From positions 1-45,729 of the forward strand of contig JAFGAO010000128.1 of the NCBI GenBank assembly GCA_016933615.1: DNA of 45,729 nt. The letters run 5' to 3'. Position 1 is the stretch's first letter. Each line of letters begins with the position of its first letter. The translations under genes and the position numbers were made by a program. The notes under the pieces were generated by a model. It ran no database searches, was not told the DNA's origin, and saw only the letters and a program-made list of their open reading frames with translations. Shown one piece after another: positions 18,416 through 25,330 of the stretch. The stretch is from Acidobacteriota bacterium. Its GTDB lineage: Bacteria; Acidobacteriota; UBA6911.

Positions 18416-18970
18416 ATGAGAACTTTCATTGCAATCCCGATTCCCGAATCGTGCCTGGAAATTCTTGCGCAAATTCAGAGACAGCTTCAGACATCCGGAG
18501 CTCCAGTGCGGTGGACGAATATTCATTCAATCCACCTTACATTGAAGTTTCTGGGAGAAACCGATCCCGGCCTCATCGCGGAAATGGCGCAATCCCTGGA
18601 AGCGCTCGGCAGGCAAATACGAAAATTCCACCTGCAACTCTCCGGGGTGGGCGCTTTCCCCGAAGAAAAAAATCCGCGCATTGTCTGGTGCGGTATCGGG
18701 GGGGATACGGATGTGCTTACAGAGCTTCAGGAGGGCGTGGAAACCGTCTGCGCCGGTTGCGGATTTCCTCCGGAAGACCGGCCTTTCCGTCCCCATCTGA
18801 CATTGGGAAGAGTCAAGGGAAGAAGAGACCTGAAGCCGCTCATCGACCGCCTGGCGCAGGGATGCACTCTGCAGTGCCGATATACGGCCGACCGTTTCAA
18901 CATCTATAAAAGCGTACTGAAACCGGAAGGCGCCGTATATACTGTCGTGGAAAAGATTGCGCTCTCGTAG
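18416..18970 (+). CDS. thpR: RNA 2',3'-cyclic phosphodiesterase ThpR (2'-5' RNA ligase family)
   Basis: A 184-aa 2H phosphoesterase with the two HxT motifs of the family: H40-L-T42 in HLTLKFLGE and H127-L-T129 in RPHLTLGRVKG. The opening MRTFIAIPIP is family-typical. It hydrolyses 2',3'-cyclic phosphates in RNA; the older ligase name reflects in vitro reversal. It is 24 nt upstream of plsY. The 110-nt gap after cinA shows no feature. Confidence 0.92.
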   Translation: MRTFIAIPIPESCLEILAQIQRQLQTSGAPVRWTNIHSIHLTLKFLGETDPGLIAEMAQSLEALGRQIRKFHLQLSGVGAFPEEKNPRIVWCGIGGDTDVLTELQEGVETVCAGCGFPPEDRPFRPHLTLGRVKGRRDLKPLIDRLAQGCTLQCRYTADRFNIYKSVLKPEGAVYTVVEKIALS

Positions 18971-18993
18971 GCTCCGAAGGATAACGCAAAACA

Positions 18994-19599
18994 ATGCAAT
19001 CCGCATATTCAATTCCCGTTATCGCATATTTAATCGGGTCCGTTCCATTCGGATTTCTGCTGATAAAAGCCTTCCAGGGCAAGGATATCCGGTCTTTCGG
19101 CAGCGGCAACATCGGGGCCACCAACGTTTTCCGGAAAAGCCGACTGACAGGCATCCTGACGCTCATTCTCGATGCGGGGAAAGGATACTTGGCCGTGGCT
19201 GCAGCCTCCTGGTTGTCTCCGGACCCGTCATGGCACGCGATAGCCGCAGCTGCGGCTATCGCCGGGCACATATTCCCGCTGTGGCTCAAATTTAAAGGAG
19301 GCAAAGGCGTTGCGACCGGTTGCGGGGCGTTTCTGGCGCTCTGCCCTCCGGCGGTGGGGACAACGCTTGTCCTGTTTGTCCTGGTCCTTGCGCTGACGCG
19401 CTACATTTCGGCCGCTTCCATTGCGGCGACAGCCCTGTTCCCGCTCTGGGCCTTTCTTTACGGGTACCCGGCGCCGGTTCTTTTCTGGGGAGGCGCCGGG
19501 GCGTTGCTGATTGTAGCCAGGCATTATCAGAACATCCGGCGGCTCCTATCCGGGACGGAAAGCAAGTTCAGGACGGGTTCGCGTTCGGAACAATCCTAG
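18994..19599 (+). CDS. plsY: Acyl-phosphate:glycerol-3-phosphate acyltransferase PlsY
   Basis: First acyl transfer in phospholipid synthesis, using acyl-phosphate, in the inner membrane. The 201-aa protein has five to seven hydrophobic segments and the three PlsY motifs: YLIGSVPFG / GSGNIGATNVFR, DAGKGYLAV, and LKFKGGKGVATGCG. The length is typical (about 200 aa). It lies between thpR and the small Trm112-like gene on the same strand. Confidence 0.95.
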   Translation: MQSAYSIPVIAYLIGSVPFGFLLIKAFQGKDIRSFGSGNIGATNVFRKSRLTGILTLILDAGKGYLAVAAASWLSPDPSWHAIAAAAAIAGHIFPLWLKFKGGKGVATGCGAFLALCPPAVGTTLVLFVLVLALTRYISAASIAATALFPLWAFLYGYPAPVLFWGGAGALLIVARHYQNIRRLLSGTESKFRTGSRSEQS

Positions 19600-19646
19600 A
19601 GTTGCTTCAAACCGGATTTGCAATCCGGCATTGGATGGGAAAAAAT

Positions 19647-19823
19647 ATGACAATCGACAAGGAACTTCTCGAAATTCTCGCCTGTCCCCTCTGCAAGGAA
19701 GAGGTTCAGCCGACTCCCGACGGCAACGGCCTGAAATGCATCCGATGCGGCCGTGTATACCCCATTCGCGACGGCATACCCGTCATGCTGGTCGAAGAAG
19801 CGACCATTGAGGAAGGTGAATAA
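19647..19823 (+). CDS. Trm112-like (UPF0434/YcaR) small zinc protein
   Basis: A 58-aa protein reading MTIDKELLEILACPLCKEEV, then KCIRCGRVYPIRDGIPVML, the hallmark of the Trm112p-like family. The two CxxC pairs suggest one zinc. In eukaryotes and archaea Trm112 activates methyltransferases; the role of bacterial members is unproven. The longer ORF in the track (19320-19823) reads through plsY in another frame. ATG 19647 has GGGA about 6 nt upstream; ATG 19635, four codons earlier, is the alternative. Confidence 0.88.
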   Translation: MTIDKELLEILACPLCKEEVQPTPDGNGLKCIRCGRVYPIRDGIPVMLVEEATIEEGE

Positions 19824-19850
19824 CCAGCAGGGTTGAGATGAATGAAGCGG

Positions 19851-19975
19851 GGGCGAACACAAGGTTCGCCCTACAAAACAAATTTCTGTCCCATTGATTC
19901 ATGGGCGAACACAAGGTTCGCCCTACAAAGCAAATTTCTGTCCCATTGATTCATGGGCGAACACAAGGTTCGCCC
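19851..19975. repeat. Palindromic repeat locus B: 52-bp tandem array
   Basis: Three identical palindromes (19851-19871, 19903-19923, 19955-19975), each GGGCGAAC-ACAAG-GTTCGCCC, are spaced exactly 52 bp apart. The 31-nt linkers are identical except for one base (TACAAAACAAAT versus TACAAAGCAAAT), so the array is a tandem duplication of a 52-bp unit. The right end (CCCCTACG) runs into the SDR gene and supplies its TAG stop codon on the minus strand. Linkers that repeat rather than vary exclude CRISPR. Confidence 0.92.
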
Positions 19976-20875
19976 CTACGGCATCCGGAACATGTCCGGA
20001 AGGGTTTCGGGAAAAACCTGCCTGGAGCGCCCCGCCGTCAGCTCGCGCGCAATCGCTTCCCTGAGCTCCTCCGGAGTCCATCTTCCTTCCTTGGTCAGCT
20101 CCTTCGCCAGAGGCGGCGGTTCGACATAAATGCCGACATGACCGTGGAAAACTTCAAATATACACCCGTTGATGGGGTCCGCGGACTCGCTGACCAGGTA
20201 GGTCGCCAGCGCGGCGACGTCCTCCGGCTGATGGACCTCAACCCTGGGATTCTTCAACTCCGGGCCGACTCCGCGCCAGGCGGCTATGGGACGGAGAACG
20301 TTGCACGTCACGCCGAATCCCGCCATTTCCCGCGCAACGGTCCTTGCGAATCCGACGATGCCCTCCTTGACCGTGGAGTAACCCGCCTGCCCTGCGAAAC
20401 CCAGCCCGATATGGGACGACGTGCACAGGATCCGGCCATAGTTCTGTTTTTTCATATATCCGGCCGCGGCGCGGGTGCAGTACATCATGCCGTACAGGTG
20501 GGTTTTGACCATAAGGTCCCAGTCTTCCGTAACTATGGCATCGACGGCCTGGTGGCGGATAATGCCGGCGTTGTTTACGAGGATATCAACACGCCCGAAC
20601 TCCTCCACGGCCTGTTCAATGACGGACCGGGCTCCCTGTTCGGTGGCGACGCTGGCGTAATTCGCGACGGCTGATCCTCCCTCATTCCTGATGCGCTCGA
20701 CCACCCGGTCCGCATCGCCGCGCGACGCACCATAACCGTCATGAGACGTGCCCAGATCGTTTACGACGACGCGCGCGCCCTGGGCCGCGAAACAGACGGC
20801 ATGCGCCCTGCCCAGGCCGTTGCCGGCGCCGGTGACGACCGCGACTCTTCCCTTGAGCATATCCCCCACAGGCAT
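19976..20875 (-). CDS. Short-chain dehydrogenase/reductase (3-hydroxyacyl-CoA dehydrogenase-like)
   Basis: A 299-aa classical SDR: NAD(P)-binding TGAGNGLGRAHA near 15, NNAGI near 100, and the catalytic YSTVKEG (Y-x3-K) near 165. VVNDLGTSHDG after the second strand resembles the dehydrogenase domain of peroxisomal multifunctional enzyme type 2, so a 3-hydroxyacyl-CoA or hydroxysteroid-like substrate is plausible but inferred. An extra C-terminal segment of about 60 residues (PPPLAKELTKEGRW onwards) follows the SDR core. The stop codon lies inside the flank of a palindromic repeat, so the original C-terminus may have been altered. It is 51 nt downstream of the pterin dehydratase gene on the same strand. 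Confidence 0.88.
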   Translation of the reverse strand: MPVGDMLKGRVAVVTGAGNGLGRAHAVCFAAQGARVVVNDLGTSHDGYGASRGDADRVVERIRNEGGSAVANYASVATEQGARSVIEQAVEEFGRVDILVNNAGIIRHQAVDAIVTEDWDLMVKTHLYGMMYCTRAAAGYMKKQNYGRILCTSSHIGLGFAGQAGYSTVKEGIVGFARTVAREMAGFGVTCNVLRPIAAWRGVGPELKNPRVEVHQPEDVAALATYLVSESADPINGCIFEVFHGHVGIYVEPPPLAKELTKEGRWTPEELREAIARELTAGRSRQVFPETLPDMFRMP

Positions 20876-20926
20876 CCTCCACCCGGGCGCCTCCCTTTCC
20901 GCCGCCCGGGAATGATGTTCTGAAAC

Positions 20927-21262
20927 TTAAAGCAGAGCGTCCGTTTTGGAAGCCATAATGAAATCGTTGACATGCAGGCCTTCGATCGCGTGGGTCCACC
21001 AGGACACCGTCACCTTGCCCCACTCGGTCAGAATCGAGGGATGATGCCCCTCCTGTTCCGCGATCGCCCCCACCTTGCTGGTAAATTCAATCGCTTCTTT
21101 GAAGTTCTTGAACTTGAATACCCGAACCAGCCGCTTGACTCCGTCGATCTCCAGAATTCCCCAGCCGGGTATGGCGGATTTGAATTTCTCGATTTCGTCA
21201 TCCGTGACCCTCGGGGCGCCGGCACGGCATGCCTCGCACTTGCGCTTGCTCAATTCTTCCAT
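20927..21262 (-). CDS. phhB: 4a-hydroxytetrahydrobiopterin dehydratase (PCD/DCoH family)
   Basis: A 111-aa protein with the pterin-4a-carbinolamine dehydratase core: W-x-[20 protein letters not shown] and [21 protein letters not shown]. In organisms with aromatic amino acid hydroxylases it recycles the pterin cofactor; none is encoded here. Some bacterial members may instead serve molybdopterin or other pterin metabolism. The ORF track starts at 21340, but ATG 21262 has GGAGG five nt upstream and matches the family length. The N-terminus carries a CEAC pair typical of many bacterial members. Confidence 0.9.
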   Translation of the reverse strand: MEELSKRKCEACRAGAPRVTDDEIEKFKSAIPGWGILEIDGVKRLVRVFKFKNFKEAIEFTSKVGAIAEQEGHHPSILTEWGKVTVSWWTHAIEGLHVNDFIMASKTDALL

Positions 21263-21344
21263 TGCATCCTCCGGAAACTGTCGTTTTACCAAAAGATCTG
21301 CATACATAGTACAGGGATACACGGCGCAATAAAACACCAAGTAG

Positions 21345-21388
21345 GGGCGAACCTTGTGTTCGCCCAGATGCGAACCTTGTGTTCGCCC
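21345..21388. repeat. Palindromic repeat locus C
   Basis: One full copy of GGGCGAAC-CTTGT-GTTCGCCC (21345-21365) preceded by GTAG, followed by a second copy lacking its first bases (about 21370-21388). The centre is the reverse complement of that at locus B, so the orientation is inverted relative to B. The two loci bracket the SDR-phhB pair (19976-21262), which could be a mobile or recombinogenic interval. Confidence 0.85.
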
Positions 21389-21593
21389 TTAAAAACCCCG
21401 CTTCCCTCCCTCCACGCCGCACGAAGCAGCCGGCAGGCAGGTAAAAATGAATCTTTCTAAATTTGATAAATCGAAGTAAGAGCCGGATCGGAACGTCGCG
21501 ATTCGGTCCATTCCGCGAGGCGGATATTTTTAAGTCGCGGCCCGCCGCGAAATACGCTAGTATCCATTCTTTCGAAGGGGGTCGCACCGAAAA

Positions 21594-22727
21594 ATGGGAT
21601 CAGAATATACAGCGGCTCCGGATGCGGAATCCGGAACGTCGCGCGGGGACCGGGCAGACGATCTCACGACGCCGGAAGAAGACATTCGCTTGGGGATCTG
21701 CAGCAATTGCAGCAACCTCGAAACCTGCAGCTATCGAACTTTGGGCCAAGCGGTATGGTACTGCGAGGAATATTCCCTTGCGCCTTTGCCCGCGTTGATT
21801 CCGGATACTCTCCTTCCGCCATTCGGCATCAAACGCTTCCCCGGCAAGGGGGAAGCCGCCGGACGGAAGCGCCCGGAGCTTGAAGCGGACGATATCGACG
21901 CCATTCTGCAACGACAGGGAACGGGAACGGGCTGGCTGATCGCCGTGTTGGAAGAGATACAGTCCGCAGCGGGCTATCTGCCCGAGAAAGCGCTGCGCAT
22001 GGTTTCCGAGAAGACCGGGCGCCCCATGGTCGACCTTTACGGCATCGCCACTTTTTACAGATACTTCAGCCTGAAGCCGCGGGGCCGCCACACGATTTCG
22101 GTCTGCCAGGGGACCGCATGCCATGTGAGGGGAGCCCCCGCGCTCGTCGATGAATTCAAAAGACAGCTCAACGTGAAGCCCGGAGAAACCACGGCGGACG
22201 GCGCCATAACGCTGGAAACGGTCAATTGCCTTGGCGCCTGCGCTCTCGGACCCATCGTGGTCGGCGGCGACCGGTATTTTTCCAGGGTGGAAGCGATCAA
22301 AGTCAGGGATATCCTGAAAAAAGTACGAAACGAATCCCGGACCAAAGATATCGAAGGCGATCCGAGATTCTTTCCGATCGCCGTCCGCTGCCCGCTCTGC
22401 AGCCGCAGTCTTATGGATCCGGGCTTGCTGATCGACGGCCACCCTTCCGTTCGGCTTACGGCAGCTTACGGCGAGGACCGGCAGACAATCCGGTTTTCCT
22501 CTTTGTACGGAAGCGGCGCTGTGGAATACGAGCGCGAGATCCCGGTCGACGCGGAAACCGTTCTGTCATGCCCTTATTGCGCCGGAACCCTGGAGGGCGA
22601 ATCAAGCTGCCCGGAGTGCGGCAACTCGATGGCTCCGTTGCACGTTGAAGGCGGCGGTCTGGTGCAGATCTGCACGAGGCGCGGCTGCAAGGGCCATACA
22701 CTGGACCTGACTCTTGATTATTTCTAA
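21594..22727 (+). CDS. NuoE-like [2Fe-2S] protein with extra N- and C-terminal cysteine modules
   Basis: A 377-aa protein. Residues about 95-245 are a NuoE/HydC thioredoxin-like [2Fe-2S] domain with ligands C171, C176, C212 and C216 (CQGTACH and NCLGACALGP). Before it is a cysteine module C36-x2-C39-x5-C45-x11-C57, and after it three zinc-ribbon-like pairs (C266/C269; C326/C329 with C339/C342; C360/C365). NuoE proteins are normally about 160 aa, so this is more than twice the usual size. It begins a plus-strand operon with a NuoF-like flavoprotein overlapping or directly following. The role is inferred as the small electron-transfer subunit of an NADH-oxidising complex; the extra modules may hold partner proteins or additional metal. 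GGGGG lies 12 nt before the ATG. Confidence 0.85.
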   Translation: MGSEYTAAPDAESGTSRGDRADDLTTPEEDIRLGICSNCSNLETCSYRTLGQAVWYCEEYSLAPLPALIPDTLLPPFGIKRFPGKGEAAGRKRPELEADDIDAILQRQGTGTGWLIAVLEEIQSAAGYLPEKALRMVSEKTGRPMVDLYGIATFYRYFSLKPRGRHTISVCQGTACHVRGAPALVDEFKRQLNVKPGETTADGAITLETVNCLGACALGPIVVGGDRYFSRVEAIKVRDILKKVRNESRTKDIEGDPRFFPIAVRCPLCSRSLMDPGLLIDGHPSVRLTAAYGEDRQTIRFSSLYGSGAVEYEREIPVDAETVLSCPYCAGTLEGESSCPECGNSMAPLHVEGGGLVQICTRRGCKGHTLDLTLDYF

Positions 22728-22740
22728 AAGGCGGCCGGGC

Positions 22741-24606
22741 ATGAAAAGACTGTGCACCATCGAGGATTTCAATACGCTCCGGACAGAGCTTTCTCCCCCG
22801 GACGCCGGGCAAATCCCGACCATCGTCATACCGGCCAGTACCTGCTCCCAGGCCAGCGGAGCCAACGACCTGATCCGGATCGCCAAGCGCGAGCTTCTCG
22901 GACGCGGGCTGGTCGGCAGGATCGGGCTGCGGATCACGGGCTGCCACGGCTTCTGCCAGATGGAACCGAACGTGCTGATAGAACCGGAGGGAGTCTTCTA
23001 TCCCAAGGTGACGATGGACAATATGGCGCGAATTGTGGAATCCGTCTCCCGCGGAGTGGTTTTAGAAGATCTGCTCTACTGCGATCCCGGGACCGGCAAG
23101 CCGATCGCGAAGGCCATGGATATCCCTTTTTTCGCCTGGCAGGTTCGTACAATCCTGGGCCAGAATGAAAAGGTCGATCCGACACGCATCGGGACCTATA
23201 TAGCCGAAGGCGGATACAAGGCACTGTCCGATGTCCTCGCCGGCCGGGAAGCGGATGAAGTGATCGGCGAGATCAAGGAATCCGGGCTTCGCGGCCGGGG
23301 AGGAGCCGGTTTCCCGACCGGCCTCAAATGGGAAATGTTCGCCTCGCAGCCGAATAACCGCGGCAAATTCCTCGTCTGCAACGCCGACGAAGGCGATCCC
23401 GGCGCCTATATGGACCGGGCTGTTCTTGAAGGCAATCCGCACAGCATCATCGAGGGAATGCTGATCGGCGCTTTCGCCACGGGAGCATCCAAGGGATTCG
23501 TTTATGTCCGGAACGAGTATCCGTTGGCGATCAAAAACTTCGGGACCGCTCTCCGCCAGGCGCGGAAACTGGGACTTCTCGGCGAGCGCATCCTCGGGAC
23601 CGGTTTCTCTTTCGACATCGACATTGTGCGGGGGGCGGGGGCGTTCGTCTGCGGTGAGGAGACGGCCCTCATCCGCTCCATCGAGGGCAAAATGGGCGAA
23701 CCCCGGCAGCGTCCGCCGTTCCCGATTGAAAAGGGGATCGAGGGCAAACCCACGGCGATCAACAATGTGGAAACCTGGGCCAACATTCCCGTGATCCTCC
23801 GGAAGGGCGCCGGGCAGTTCCGGGCCGTCGGCGTCGAGGGGAACACGGGAACCAAGATCTTCAGTCTGGTAGGGAAAATCAGGAATACCGGCCTGGTCGA
23901 GGTGCCCATGGGAATGACGATCGCCGATATCGTCGACAAAATCGGCGGCGGGCCCGAAGACGGCGTCCCGATCAAGGCAGTCCAGACCGGCGGCCCCTCC
24001 GGCGGCTGCATCCCGGCGAATCAGTTCAGTCTGCCGGTCAGTTTCGACAGCCTCGCTGCCGCCGGGTCCATCATGGGATCCGGCGGCATGATCGTGATGG
24101 ACGCTAACACCTGCATGGTGGATGTCGCCAAATATTTCATGAGCTTCATGAAGGATGAATCCTGCGGGAAATGCTTTGTCTGCCGCAAGGGCACCCAGCG
24201 CATGCACGAAATCCTCGACGACATCTCAAAAGGCCAGTCGTCCTTGGAGCAGCTGAGCCTGCTGGAAGAACTGGCCGTCATAGCCCGCGACACGTCCTTG
24301 TGCGGGTTGGGGCAGACTGCGCCCAATACGGTCCTCGGCACGCTGCGCTACTTCCGCGACGAATACATCGCCCATATCGAGCAGCGCAAATGCCCCGCCC
24401 ATGTATGCCGGCAGCTCAATACCTACAGAATCGACCCGGACATCTGCGTGCTGCGGGGCCACGGCTGCGGAGCCTGCCGCCGGGCATGCCCTGAAGAAGC
24501 CATCTCAGGCGAACTGAAGCACCCGCACCGGATCGATGCAAGTTTGTGCTGCAAATGCGGCTTGTGCCTGCATGCATGCCGTTTCAACGCAATCATCGTG
24601 GAATGA
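22741..24606 (+). CDS. NuoF/HydB-like NADH-binding flavoprotein with C-terminal ferredoxin domain
   Basis: A 621-aa FMN protein. Residues about 20-110 are a thioredoxin-like domain with only three obvious ligands (C35, C68, C72), so its [2Fe-2S] site is uncertain. The FMN/NADH core follows (GLRGRGGAGFPTGLKWE at 182; CNADEGDPGAYMDR; CGEETALI), then the SLBB domain and the N3-type [4Fe-4S] site (C475, C478, C481, C521). The C-terminal ferredoxin has one normal CX2CX2CX3C (C603-C613) and one altered C569-x6-C576-x2-C579-x3-C583. This layout matches HydB/HoxF-type NADH dehydrogenase subunits of soluble complexes. ATG 22741 is preferred over the 22714 start because that overlaps the upstream gene. 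It should pass electrons between NADH and the neighbouring iron-sulfur proteins. Confidence 0.92.
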   Translation: MKRLCTIEDFNTLRTELSPPDAGQIPTIVIPASTCSQASGANDLIRIAKRELLGRGLVGRIGLRITGCHGFCQMEPNVLIEPEGVFYPKVTMDNMARIVESVSRGVVLEDLLYCDPGTGKPIAKAMDIPFFAWQVRTILGQNEKVDPTRIGTYIAEGGYKALSDVLAGREADEVIGEIKESGLRGRGGAGFPTGLKWEMFASQPNNRGKFLVCNADEGDPGAYMDRAVLEGNPHSIIEGMLIGAFATGASKGFVYVRNEYPLAIKNFGTALRQARKLGLLGERILGTGFSFDIDIVRGAGAFVCGEETALIRSIEGKMGEPRQRPPFPIEKGIEGKPTAINNVETWANIPVILRKGAGQFRAVGVEGNTGTKIFSLVGKIRNTGLVEVPMGMTIADIVDKIGGGPEDGVPIKAVQTGGPSGGCIPANQFSLPVSFDSLAAAGSIMGSGGMIVMDANTCMVDVAKYFMSFMKDESCGKCFVCRKGTQRMHEILDDISKGQSSLEQLSLLEELAVIARDTSLCGLGQTAPNTVLGTLRYFRDEYIAHIEQRKCPAHVCRQLNTYRIDPDICVLRGHGCGACRRACPEEAISGELKHPHRIDASLCCKCGLCLHACRFNAIIVE

Positions 24607-24630
24607 GGGAATGACGGGGGGAGCTGTCCT

Positions 24631-25329
24631 ATGATCAACCTGAAAATAAATGGACTGAACGTGTCCGTCGAGAAAGGCACAACGCTGCTTGAAGCCTCGC
24701 GGTTCCTGGGCTTCCCCATCCCGACCCTGTGCCACGTTGACGGATTGTCGCCCTACGGCGCCTGCCGCGTTTGCACCGTGGAAATCATGGAAAATTCGAA
24801 ATCGAGGCTGGTAACCTCCTGTACGTACCCGGCGACCGAAGGCCTGCAGGTGCGAACGGCCTCGTCCCGCGTAATCAGCGCCCGTAAGATGATCCTCGAG
24901 CTTCTTCTGGCATCCTGTCCGCAGTCGAAGAAAATCCAGGATCTGGCCTCCGCCTACGGAGTGCGCCGGCAGCGCTTCCGGCAGGAATATGAAGACTGCA
25001 TTCTCTGCGGTCTCTGCGTCCGGATGTGCGAGGAGCAGATGATGGCCAAGGCCATCGGCTTTCGGGGGCGCGGCGAGGGGCGGAGCATCGGAACGCCCTA
25101 TGACCGGAAATCCGAAGTCTGCCGCACCTGCGGCGGCTGCATGTATGTTTGTCCCGCTTGCCAGCTCCGGTGCACGTTCAACCAGGCGGAAAACCCGATC
25201 TGCGGCGCGTGCGAGAATCTGAGTCCTCCGTGCCTCGAAAAAGACAACTACGACGACATGATGTGTTCCATGTCGCCCTGCTTAGCCTGTGAAATCAAGC
25301 AATACGAGCCGCTCAAAGGAGAAAAATAA
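24631..25329 (+). CDS. HoxU/NuoG N-terminal-like iron-sulfur protein with cysteine-rich tail
   Basis: A 232-aa protein. An N-terminal plant-type [2Fe-2S] domain uses C34, C45, C48 and C64. A His/Cys cluster region is absent: the segment reads LLLASCPQSKK without the NuoG H-x3-C-x2-C pattern. Two ferredoxin motifs follow (C123/126/129/133 in CILCGLCVRMC and C164/167/170/174 in CRTCGGCMYVC). The last 60 residues hold eight more cysteines (177, 181, 191, 194, 201, 212, 217, 220), enough for another cluster or zinc. HoxU-like subunits bridge NuoF-type flavoproteins to a catalytic partner. It lies 24 nt after the flavoprotein gene and directly before the glutamate-synthase-domain gene, so that protein is the likely partner. 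Confidence 0.88.
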   Translation: MINLKINGLNVSVEKGTTLLEASRFLGFPIPTLCHVDGLSPYGACRVCTVEIMENSKSRLVTSCTYPATEGLQVRTASSRVISARKMILELLLASCPQSKKIQDLASAYGVRRQRFRQEYEDCILCGLCVRMCEEQMMAKAIGFRGRGEGRSIGTPYDRKSEVCRTCGGCMYVCPACQLRCTFNQAENPICGACENLSPPCLEKDNYDDMMCSMSPCLACEIKQYEPLKGEK

Positions 25330-25330
25330 T

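Noticed and set aside
19851-19975. CRISPR array
   Set aside because: Spacing is regular at 52 bp but the intervening segments are the same, so there are no spacers, and no cas genes are present.
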